The notes beneath the pieces were generated by a model. The model was not told where the DNA came from. It was given only the letters and a program-made list of their open reading frames with translations, and did no database searches. A stretch of DNA of 64,000 nt from Rhynchopus sp. YZ270_cl-10 (taxonomy: Eukaryota; Euglenozoa; Diplonemea; Diplonemida; Diplonemidae). This document shows positions 1 to 9,994 of this stretch, in pieces. The translations under genes and the position numbers were made by a program. Numbering within the stretch: the stretch's first letter is position 1; the number at the start of each line of letters is the position of its first letter. The stretch spans positions 310,001 to 374,000 of the forward strand of contig OZ037870.1 of assembly GCA_964035575.1 (NCBI GenBank). The letters run 5' to 3'.

Positions 1-1013
1 CGAAAAGGGTTGCTCTGTGCACAAAAACACAAGAAGCCGAAAAGAAAAGAAAAATGAGGTGGTGTGTGTCAACGAGACTGGGACGTCAGACACAGCAAGG
101 GGAACAAAAGACACAGCAAAGCAGATGCACCAGGTGCCACCCTCAGGCTGCTTCCACGATGACCCTGCACCTTGGTGTCCTCTCCCCTGCCTCTCTATAA
201 GACCTTCTCTTCGCGCACTCAAGTGGACAGCCACCTTATGCACAGAAGAACGGGTGAGGCAGAGGGACACAGACAGCAAAGGCGGGGCAGGCAGAACCAC
301 TGTGCACGCACACAGCTGCACCTCAGCTGCCGTGTCCTTGTTTGTACGTAGAGTGGAAAACGAGAGCAAAGAAAAGAGAGGAAAAGAAAGTGAAGTTGAT
401 AGTGCAAACGCCTCTGGGACGTAGGCACAGACAAATAGAACGGGGAGGAAGAGAACATTGCCCACATGCCGAACACACACCGGCAACCACAGCAGCGGAC
501 TGTTCTTAACTGTATATAATTGCTTCGCTACTGCACGCAGTGTCTCTCCTCTCAAGGGGGCATCAAAGCCTCCACAAGGCGCAAAGATGCTGCAGGGCAA
601 AAGCAGGAAATTGTGCAAAAATGGAATAGTAAGGTAGATAGACAATGATTGAGATAAAGTCTTGAAAAGGAAGATAATATCCATAAATAGAAACAATTGC
701 GACATGCAAAAGTAGGACAAAAGGCAAAGCGTGTGTGAAACGGCACGGTAGAATGCCCTTTTGTACGTTGAACGAACACTGTGCACAGCAGATAGATGCT
801 AGCGTCAGGCCGTGCGCAAAGAAGATCTATGCAGCCGTCTCCTCAGTTAAGAGAGCGGCAGTGGCATGGCTAAGTAGTAGAAGGTTGCAGGACAATGCGA
901 TGTGTCATGAGTGCAAGGTGCCATAGGTAGGTAGGTATTCGTCGAAGCAGAGACAGAAGGTGCAGTAATATACGCTGCTGAGGGAATAGTGGGGAGGGTG
1001 CGTGCCACTGTGC
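1..1013. other. Intergenic left edge with partial tubulin-upstream module
   Basis: No gene is seen. Bases 1 to about 519 are a diverged copy of the block lying upstream of the tubulin genes (4477-4990), including the run around CCTCTCTATAAGACC. A further tubulin or related minus-strand gene may therefore lie just left of the window. Bases 545-610 match the 3' flanks of other AA10 genes (25035-25100 and 28685-28730). The imperfect hairpin GCCGTCTC/GAGAGCGGC lies at 834-859, about 155 bp past the AA10 stop codon. The rest is the 3' flank of the AA10 gene ending at 1014. Confidence 0.6.
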
Positions 1014-1997
1014 TCACATGCACTGTGCGTAGTGTGCGTTGTAGGCAGCACACGTGGCACCTGCCTGCCCCTCGCAGCAGGCGCGGTCCTGCTTGCACGC
1101 AGCGTACACACATTGCACATCAGTCGTGCAGACGGGAAGAGTCGGTGGTGTTGTTGTTGTTGGTGTTGGTGCCGGTGGTGTTGTGACAGGTGGTGTTGGC
1201 GGTGGTGTCGAAGGCGAAGGTGCACCCTGCACACACTGTGCGTAGTGTGTCTTGTACACAGCACAGGACGCACCTGCCTGTTCCTCGCAGCAGGCAGGGT
1301 CCTGCACACACGCAACGTACATGCAATGCACAGCATCCAACATCGTGCACGCGACAGGAGGTGTCACAGGTGAGGTCGGCACAGGCACAGGCACCGTGGG
1401 AACAGGAACAGGCGCAGTTGGCACAGGAACAGGAGGGCTGGCACCACCAGAGAACATGGCGTCAATCACGTTGAAGAAGCTGTTCGACGTGTCACCCACA
1501 TCCCACACACTCAGAATGATGTGGTATCCCTCGCGTGTCGGCACGTTGCACGTGTGCTCGTCAAGGATCGGTGGCTCTGTCATCCCCCCGTCCACAACGC
1601 AGAAGGGTGCAGTCTCAAACGTTGCACGTGTCAGCGGTGCTGTCGCGTCCCACCCAACACGTGTGATGTAGTACTTGTAGTCCTTCGTCACGTGGTTCAC
1701 AAGAAACTTCCACGCAAACTTCGTTGGCCCCGACGACATCGCAACCCTCTCCCAACGTGTCGCCGTCTGCACGTTCAGCTCAGGGAAGCGCGAGTGTCCA
1801 CCTCCTGCCGCAATCGTCCCGTCTGCCGGCCACCCGTCAGGACCCTCCACGCTGTAGGGTTCCCAGACGATCTGCCCGCAGTTTGCGTTGCCCCCTGTCT
1901 TGCAGAGCTCCACACGTGACGGCGGTGTCACAACGTGGCCGTGTCCGTACACCTGCGTTGCACACAGCAGCACGCACAGCGCAGTGTGCTTCACCAT
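1014..1997 (-). CDS. Secreted AA10 lytic polysaccharide monooxygenase with two CBM1-like modules
   Basis: The 327-residue product is a copper enzyme that oxidatively cleaves crystalline chitin or cellulose outside the cell. Residues 1-18 are a signal peptide. Cleavage would expose His19 (HGHVVTPPSR), the N-terminal half of the histidine brace; His102 (NHVTKDY) supplies the other half and the Phe of SNSFFNVID the axial position. Residues 19-187 follow the bacterial CBP21 pattern closely (WEPYSVEG, PLTRATFE, FFNVID). After a Pro/Val/Thr linker come two Cys-rich modules (about 216-255 and 289-326) with an ACCE..AGASCA.Y..HYAQC pattern, resembling fungal CBM1. The open frame extends upstream through a (CCCA)n repeat, but the signal peptide marks residue 1 as the start. 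The substrate (chitin or cellulose) cannot be decided. Confidence 0.93.
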   Translation of the reverse strand: MVKHTALCVLLCATQVYGHGHVVTPPSRVELCKTGGNANCGQIVWEPYSVEGPDGWPADGTIAAGGGHSRFPELNVQTATRWERVAMSSGPTKFAWKFLVNHVTKDYKYYITRVGWDATAPLTRATFETAPFCVVDGGMTEPPILDEHTCNVPTREGYHIILSVWDVGDTSNSFFNVIDAMFSGGASPPVPVPTAPVPVPTVPVPVPTSPVTPPVACTMLDAVHCMYVACVQDPACCEEQAGASCAVYKTHYAQCVQGAPSPSTPPPTPPVTTPPAPTPTTTTPPTLPVCTTDVQCVYAACKQDRACCEGQAGATCAAYNAHYAQCM

Positions 1998-2954
1998 TGT
2001 ACGCTCTTTGGTCTCTTTGTGTGCACAAGTGAGTAGTGTAATGAATACAATGAATCTGTGTGGGGATGTGGTGTTGTGTGGTGTTGGTAAGTGTGGTGAC
2101 TTGACAAATAAAACATCGGTGGTGCTTTTGTTTTTGTGTTTTTTTGTGGCTTTTTTGTTTTTTGGGGGTCTCTGTTTTACATTTTTTATCGATTTTTGCT
2201 TCTGGTCGGAACGCCCGAAAACGGAGCGCGGCAAAACAAAAAGGGGGTGGCAGACAAAGCTCTTTCCTCCCTGCGAAGTGACAGGGTGGACTGAGTGCTG
2301 CGGTGTGGTGGTTTGCTTTGCTCCACAAGACGGCCCGACACGAGAAGCGCTCCTACGGGGATGGGTGGGTGGGTGGGTGGGTGGGTGGGTGGGTGGGTGG
2401 GTGGGTGGGTGGGTGGGTGGGTGGGTGGGTGGGTGGGTGGGTGGGTGGGTGGGTGGGTGGGTGGGTGGGTGGGTGGGTGGGTGGGTGGGTGGGTGGGTGG
2501 GTGGGTGGGTGGGTGGGTGGGTGGGTGGGTGGGTGGGTGGGTGGGTGGGTGGGTGGGGTGTGCCCAAAGGGATGGACACATATAAAATAAACAACAACAA
2601 CCCACACATCCTGCAGCAACAGTGCACACTTGGGACGTCCCTTGTGTGCATCTGCATCTGCGGAAGGTGCAGAGGGGGGCTTTATTCTCGTCATCAGGGG
2701 GCAGGGGCTTACTAAGGATTGTTTCTTGTTTGGTTTTGTTTTTTTGTGCTTTCTCCTTATCTAACTACGTGTGACCTCTTCGGCCCACGTCCGTCTGTGT
2801 GTCTTCTTCTTCTTGTGACCACAGACGGTGCCTTTCTTTGCGGCTTTTTGGGTGACTTTTTGTGTCGGTTTGTTTGACTTTTTGTTTTTTTTTAGCTTGG
2901 GACGACAAACAACAGCAAATTCGTAGAAGCGTGGTGGAGACACAGACCTCACGA
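1998..2954. other. Intergenic: AA10 upstream region and tubulin 3' flank
   Basis: No gene is seen. From about 2161 the sequence matches the tubulin 3' flanks at 12437 and 22583, so this flank is shared although the downstream neighbour differs (AA10 here, WD40 there). It includes an A/T-rich ACACATATAAAATAAAC motif near 2577 and a large TGGG microsatellite. The short 5' leader of the AA10 gene, around TTGGTCTCTTTGTGTGCACA, is shared with the other MVKHTALC-type AA10 genes. Confidence 0.7.
2362..2557. repeat. (TGGG)n microsatellite, about 48 uninterrupted units
   Basis: A pure tetranucleotide run. The homologous places at 12634-12672 and 22780-22818 have only about nine units broken by TCGG variants, so this copy has expanded about fivefold and lost its interruptions. 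The G-rich strand could form G-quadruplexes. Confidence 0.97.
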
Positions 2955-4990
<2,036 letters not shown>

Positions 4991-5404
4991 TGTATTGTTT
5001 CTTCGCTACTGCACTACTGCAAAGCTGCTGCAGGACAGTACCAAAGAAACAGAAAAGGAAAGAGATGAAAGCTCAGAAAACTGAGGCTGTTAACGTGCAG
5101 ACACCTCTTGGGTGATGCACGTAGTGAGTAGTAAAGTTGATAAACGCAAGGCACGACACCTCACGGAAAAGCCGTCTCCCAGTTAAGAGAGCGGCGAGTG
5201 CGCAATAGAGGCAAATAGAAGATAGTTAAAAGTCAAAAGCTGTATTATAGGTATAGGTATGGGTTGTGTCGAGTCGAAGCAGAGTGCATTCTGCACGCAG
5301 TTGGTCCTGGAGGACACTAGAGTAGACAGGAAGAGCAGTCATAGATGCTGCATAGAGAGGGAAGGGGACGGGGAAGGGGGGTTCATGGCACATGGCATGC
5401 CACA
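4991..5404. other. 3' flank of AA10-GH5 gene
   Basis: No gene is seen. Bases 5151-5262 are nearly identical to 28738-28855, downstream of another AA10 gene. The block includes the hairpin below and the stretch around TATAGGTATAGGTATGGGTT. Confidence 0.6.
5171..5195 (-). promoter_or_regulatory. Conserved 3'-flank hairpin of AA10 genes
   Basis: An imperfect stem, GCCGTCTC against GAGAGCGGC with a CCAGTTAA loop, lies about 210 bp past the stop codon. The same element follows the AA10 genes ending at 1014 (834-859), 15551 (15317-15341) and 28948 (28761-28785). It is a candidate 3'-UTR or 3'-end-processing element; function is inferred from position only. Confidence 0.45.
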
Positions 5405-7981
5405 TCACGGCTTGCACGACTTCCACCACCTGTTCCCTTTGCACTGCAGTCCTGGAGCACAGCAGCGCTCCTTGCCAAGGCATGCGCGCCAGCGTGAGAT
5501 CTCTGCACTGCAGCCATTTCTCGGAGGTGTCGGTGCTGGCGGGGTCGGCACAGGGGCTGGCACCGTGGGCACAGGTGCAGGCGGTGTGGGTGGTGACGTT
5601 GCTGGTGGTGTTGGCGGTGTGGGCACGGGCACAGGGGGAACGGGGACGGGAGCAGGTCCGGCACAAGGAACAGCGTTCGTTCTGATGTACGTGCGCACAT
5701 AGCTCCCCGTGCAGGACACACTGTCCCAGTCACCCGAGGCACACGCCCCTGACTGCAGTGCCGCCGACACCTCTGCCTTGTCCGCCAGACTCCACGACGT
5801 CCAGCTCAGCTTCACACCCTGCGACCCTGCGCTCTTGAAGCCCTCCAGGAACGCATGCGCGTTGTCGAGGAAGGGACCACCGTCACCGCTCGCCTCAGAC
5901 GTGCCCCACTCACTCACAAACAGCGGGATCTGCGACGCAACCTCCTGCACACGCGACTGCAGGTGTGTGTGCGACCCGGCGTAGAAGTGGAACACGTACA
6001 TGACGTTGTGTGGGAGGTCCACAGGGCGCGCCGCTGCCTCGTGGATGTCTTGGCTCCACGTCGGCGTCCCCGCAAGCACCACTGTCTCCGCATCCTCTGC
6101 ACGGATCAGCGCCAGGATGCGGTTGTGGTAGCTCACAACCTCGCCCCAGCTCACACCGTTCGGCTCGTTCGCAATCTCGTACAGCACGTGGGTCTCGTCC
6201 TTCAGCGTCCGTGCCATGTCCTGCCAGAACGCGTCTGCTCCCGCGTACTCACCGTCGTTCGGGTTCCCGGGGCTCAGCATGTGCCAGTCCACAATCACGT
6301 AGATCCCGAGCTCCTTGCACCACTGCACAATGTCCAGCACAGTCTGCTTCAGCGCCGGGTTGGTCCCGTAGCCCCCCTCACCAATGTACATTGCTGCCCG
6401 GAACACGTTGATGCCCCACCGCGTCACCAGGTGTGTGATGCTCTCCTTCGTGTAGCAGTTCGCAAACCAGTGCAGCCCGTGGCTGCTCATCCCCATCAGC
6501 TGCACAGCCTCACCCTGTGCCCCCACAAGCTGCAGACCCGACAGACGCAGCTTCCCGTGGCACGTTGCGAACCCGGTGTTGTCCACTGCAGCCACGTCTG
6601 CGTCCAGCCCGCTTGGAAGGGCGCATGTCGACCCACTGCCTCCACCTCCACCACCACCACCGCCGCCACCCTGCCACGCACACTGGCCGGTGTGCTGGCA
6701 GCAGCACTTGCAGTAGCACTCGCTCCCGTCGTCTGTGTTGCACTTTGCACCGTTGTCCGTCCAGTCGCAGCCACATCCACTTGTGTCGCTTGGGCAGGCC
6801 CCATTGCTTGGAACCGGCACAGGTGCCGTGGGAACAGGAACAGGCACAGTTGGTACAGGTGCAGGCACAGGCGGAGTTGGCGGCGTTGTGACAGGTGGTG
6901 TTGGCGGTGGTGTCGAAGGCGAAGTTGCACCCTGCACACACTGTGCGTAGTACGAGTTGTAGTAAGCACAGGACGCACCTGCTTGCTCGCAGCAGGCACG
7001 GTCCTTCTCACAAGCAGCGTAGATGCAGGCCACAGAAGTTGCACAGACAGGTGGTGTCACAGGTGAGGTCGGCACAGGCACCGTGGGCACAGGAACAGGC
7101 GCAGTTGGCACAGGCACCGGCACAGTTGGCACAGGTGCAGGCACAGGCGGGGTTGGCGGCGTTGTGACAGGTGGTGTTGGCGGTGGTGTCGAAGGCGAAG
7201 GTGCACCCTGCACACACTGTTCGTAGTGTGTGTTGTAGACAGCACAGGACGCACCTGCTTGCTCGCAGCAGGCAGAGTCCGCCTTGCACGCAGTGTACAT
7301 GCAGTGAACAGACGTTGTACAGACAGGAGGTGTCACAGGTGAGGTCGGTACAGGCACCGTGGGAACAGGAACAGGTGCCGTGGGAACAGGAACCGGCGCA
7401 GTTGGCACAGGTGCAGGAGGGCTGGCACCACCAGAGAACATGGCGTCAATCACGTTGAAGAAGCTGTTCGACGTGTCACCCACATCCCACACACTCAGAA
7501 TGATGTGGTATCCCTCGCGTGTCGGCACGTTGCACGTGTGCTCGTCAAGGATCGGTGGCTCTGTCATCCCCCCGTCCACAACGCAGAAGGGTGCAGTCTC
7601 AAACGTTGCACGTGTCAGCGGTGCTGTCGCGTCCCACCCAACACGTGTGATGTAGTACTTGTAGTCCTTCGTCACGTGGTTCACAAGAAACTTCCACGCA
7701 AACTTCGTTGGCCCCGACGACATCGCAACCCTCTCCCAACGTGTCGCCGTCTGCACGTTCAGCTCAGGGAAGCGCGAGTGTCCACCTCCTGCCGCAATCG
7801 TCCCGTCTGCCGGCCACCCGTCAGGACCCTCCACGCTGTAGGGCTCCCAGACGATCTGCCCGCAGTTTGCGTTGCCCCCTGTCTTGCAGAGCTCCACACG
7901 TGACGGCGGTGTCACAACGTGGCCGTGTCCGTACACCTGCGTTGCACACAGCAGCACGCACAGCGCAGTGTGCTTCACCAT
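5405..7981 (-). CDS. Secreted AA10 LPMO - GH5_2 cellulase fusion (copy 1)
   Basis: The 858-residue product joins oxidative and hydrolytic enzymes. Residues 1-18: signal peptide. 19-187: AA10 LPMO with His19, His102 and Phe174. 188-220: Pro/Val/Thr linker. 221-257 and 313-349: CBM1-like Cys-rich modules. 396-434: a different Cys-rich module (CGCDW, CYCKCCC), then poly-Gly. About 476-768: a GH5 barrel close to subfamily 2 (FRAAMYI, VIVDWH), with acid/base Glu606 in YEIANEPNG, the HFYAGSH strand and nucleophile Glu691 in FVSEWGT. 769-820: Pro-rich linker. 821-858: a C-terminal CBM1-like module (CCAPGLQCKGNRWWKSC). The expected activity is beta-1,4-glucanase plus LPMO on cellulose-like fibres, outside the cell. 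The start is set by the signal peptide; 34 upstream in-frame residues are rejected. No intron is seen. Confidence 0.95.
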   Translation of the reverse strand: MVKHTALCVLLCATQVYGHGHVVTPPSRVELCKTGGNANCGQIVWEPYSVEGPDGWPADGTIAAGGGHSRFPELNVQTATRWERVAMSSGPTKFAWKFLVNHVTKDYKYYITRVGWDATAPLTRATFETAPFCVVDGGMTEPPILDEHTCNVPTREGYHIILSVWDVGDTSNSFFNVIDAMFSGGASPPAPVPTAPVPVPTAPVPVPTVPVPTSPVTPPVCTTSVHCMYTACKADSACCEQAGASCAVYNTHYEQCVQGAPSPSTPPPTPPVTTPPTPPVPAPVPTVPVPVPTAPVPVPTVPVPTSPVTPPVCATSVACIYAACEKDRACCEQAGASCAYYNSYYAQCVQGATSPSTPPPTPPVTTPPTPPVPAPVPTVPVPVPTAPVPVPSNGACPSDTSGCGCDWTDNGAKCNTDDGSECYCKCCCQHTGQCAWQGGGGGGGGGGGSGSTCALPSGLDADVAAVDNTGFATCHGKLRLSGLQLVGAQGEAVQLMGMSSHGLHWFANCYTKESITHLVTRWGINVFRAAMYIGEGGYGTNPALKQTVLDIVQWCKELGIYVIVDWHMLSPGNPNDGEYAGADAFWQDMARTLKDETHVLYEIANEPNGVSWGEVVSYHNRILALIRAEDAETVVLAGTPTWSQDIHEAAARPVDLPHNVMYVFHFYAGSHTHLQSRVQEVASQIPLFVSEWGTSEASGDGGPFLDNAHAFLEGFKSAGSQGVKLSWTSWSLADKAEVSAALQSGACASGDWDSVSCTGSYVRTYIRTNAVPCAGPAPVPVPPVPVPTPPTPPATSPPTPPAPVPTVPAPVPTPPAPTPPRNGCSAEISRWRACLGKERCCAPGLQCKGNRWWKSCKP

Positions 7982-9994
7982 TGTACGCTCTTTGGTCTCT
8001 TTGTGTGCACAGGTGAGTAGTGTAATGAATACAATCAATCTGTGTTGATGTGATGGCTTTTTGGGGTGAGGGTGGTTGCACATTATTGGGAAACTCTTTT
8101 AAAAGCGCTCTTTTTTTCCAGAAAGTTTCAAAAATACCCAATAAATATCAGAGCAACTAAGGAGACGTGTATGCGTGCATCCCTTCTGCGCTCTTGGCAT
8201 GGGTGGGGGAACGTGGGGTGAACAGGTGGGTGTCAGCGAGAAGCAGAATGCGATAACTTCATCCGGACACATTCGCCCTTCCAAAGGGGTCCATCCCGGA
8301 CAACTACGGCGGCAGAATTTTCTGCCGAATTATCGCAACATAAGCAAGCTATGCAAGATGAACGTACACCTCGCATACTTCACCAGATAACTGCTTCTCC
8401 ACGACAGTGCAGACAGACAAAGTGGGAGTTAGGTCCTCACAGCAAAAGACCAAAAAAAGAAGAAAAATACATACTTAAAGTAGACACACAGCATAACGCT
8501 GTTCACCGGGTGAATAATGTACACGAAAGACAATCACAAGAAAGAAACCTTGAATGCGACATTCTCGTACATTCGTCTAAGATAATCTGAAAAAAAAGAC
8601 GTCGGCGGAAATGCCCACAAATCTTTAGGAACAATAAGACAGAAACAAGAAAGTAGAGTTGCAATACAAAAGCCCTCTCGTGAACAGTGTACCTTTGGTA
8701 CAATGACCGGATGTACCGGGGGGTGGACACCCAACCATGCAATCCTACAATCCATTTCGTGGTTTACATCTGATATGTGCTACTCCTGCTTCAAAAAAAA
8801 GGGGGGGTATTTTGAACGAAAGTAATGACTATACGAAGGTGGAGGGGCGTAAACACACTTCGCAAAGACAGACGCAATACTGCAGGTACATCAGAATGTT
8901 CTCTGGTAGTTCAGATGCCCTGCAACATCCAAAGAAAATTGGAAAGGAGGTAACTACAGGGCGAGGCTAGACACGCGCTGTGGTACCAACCAGAAAAATT
9001 CTAAAAATGCTTTAGTTTAAACAATGCTATAAAAAAGATAAGAGAAAGCGAATAAAGCAATGCAACAACACCCAAGGACACCCTCGGCAATATGCTTTAG
9101 GATTGACAGGTCGCAAGCACGCCGCACACTCTGAGGAAGTGTGCACGGATGGATATTTGCGGCTGCCTGGTTACCCAAGTAATCACACCAAACAAGCACG
9201 TACAGCAGTGTCACGAAGGAAATGAAGAAGTGTCACGTTGGAGGTGGAGGGGAAGGGGAGGGAAATAAACATGCGATGATGGCTATACATGTGTACGTGC
9301 CGCAAGCCTCTAAAGATAAGTTCATATATGTTCTGACCAAACAGAACACATGATGGGGTGTACCAAGTGCACCCTTTCTTCTAAAGACGCAGTGTGCAAA
9401 CTGTCTGGCCTGTCCTGACAAAAACCCCCAGTGGCAAAACATTTGCACGCTGTGGTTCCCGTTGTTTTTTTTTTTTGTCAAAAAAGAGAGAAAAATAAGG
9501 GAAACATCTGTGGCATTTTGTGGTGTCCGAACGAGGTCGCTACACCTCGTGGGACAGGTTTGGGGCAGGAGACTTTCGCTGGAGGGGGGGACGTTATGAG
9601 ATGACTCTAAACCTCTGTACTTAGTCACCTTGACCACAATAACAAAGAAAAACACACATAACAACGTGGTGTTATTGAGAGACGCCATGCGAACACACGT
9701 CCAGTTTCAAACATATACAACGTTGCTGCACACCTACTGATTCAGTGCAATAATGCCCTGTACTGTTCATCATAAGGTTGTACAAAAATAAAATAAAAAA
9801 TCGCGCAACACAAACACATTTAACCAAAACAAAAAATGGGAGAAGAAAAACATCGTCGAAGTTGTTGAAATCGATGACAAGCCTCGTAGCAAGGTGGTAA
9901 CGAACAGCAACAGATACGTACCGATGAAGTCGACTCGACACTAAGCGTCTCACAAACATCACACCACAAACACTGGGACACGACTGACGAGGGC
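7982..9994. other. 2-kb intergenic region without a recognisable gene
   Basis: No convincing coding sequence is present on either strand. Bases 8655-8765 are a copy (minus) of a dispersed repeat also at 59507-59640 and 43196-43258. Bases 8960-9215 are similar to 33520-33755 (shared GAGGCTAGACACGC and the stretch ending in ACCAAACAAGCACG), so this DNA has a decayed relative in the repeat desert. Homopolymer T and A runs lie around 9464-9475 and 9780-9840. Confidence 0.55.
8655..8765 (-). repeat. Dispersed repeat, copy A (identical copy at 18801-18911)
   Basis: Reverse complement of this segment matches 59507-59640. Both contain TTGCATGGTTGGGTGTCCAC, then a CCGGTCAT / GTACCAAGGTACA motif and a TGTTCACGAG box. 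A shorter member lies in an MTHFR intron at 43196-43258. Confidence 0.75.

Noticed and set aside
2362-2557. (TGGG)n as a telomere
   Set aside because: It lies inside a conserved tubulin 3' flank with genes on both sides, and homologous copies have only a few interrupted units.
1998-2657. In-frame N-terminal extension of the first AA10 gene through a Pro-Thr-His repeat
   Set aside because: It is the translation of the (CCCA)n microsatellite in the 5' flank. The signal peptide at 1997 and the identical start in sister genes set the true start.
5855-7066. 403-residue plus-strand open frame opposite AA10-GH5 (also at 16001 and 26484)
   Set aside because: Antisense to a motif-complete GH5 barrel, with no signal, domain or repeat-independent content.
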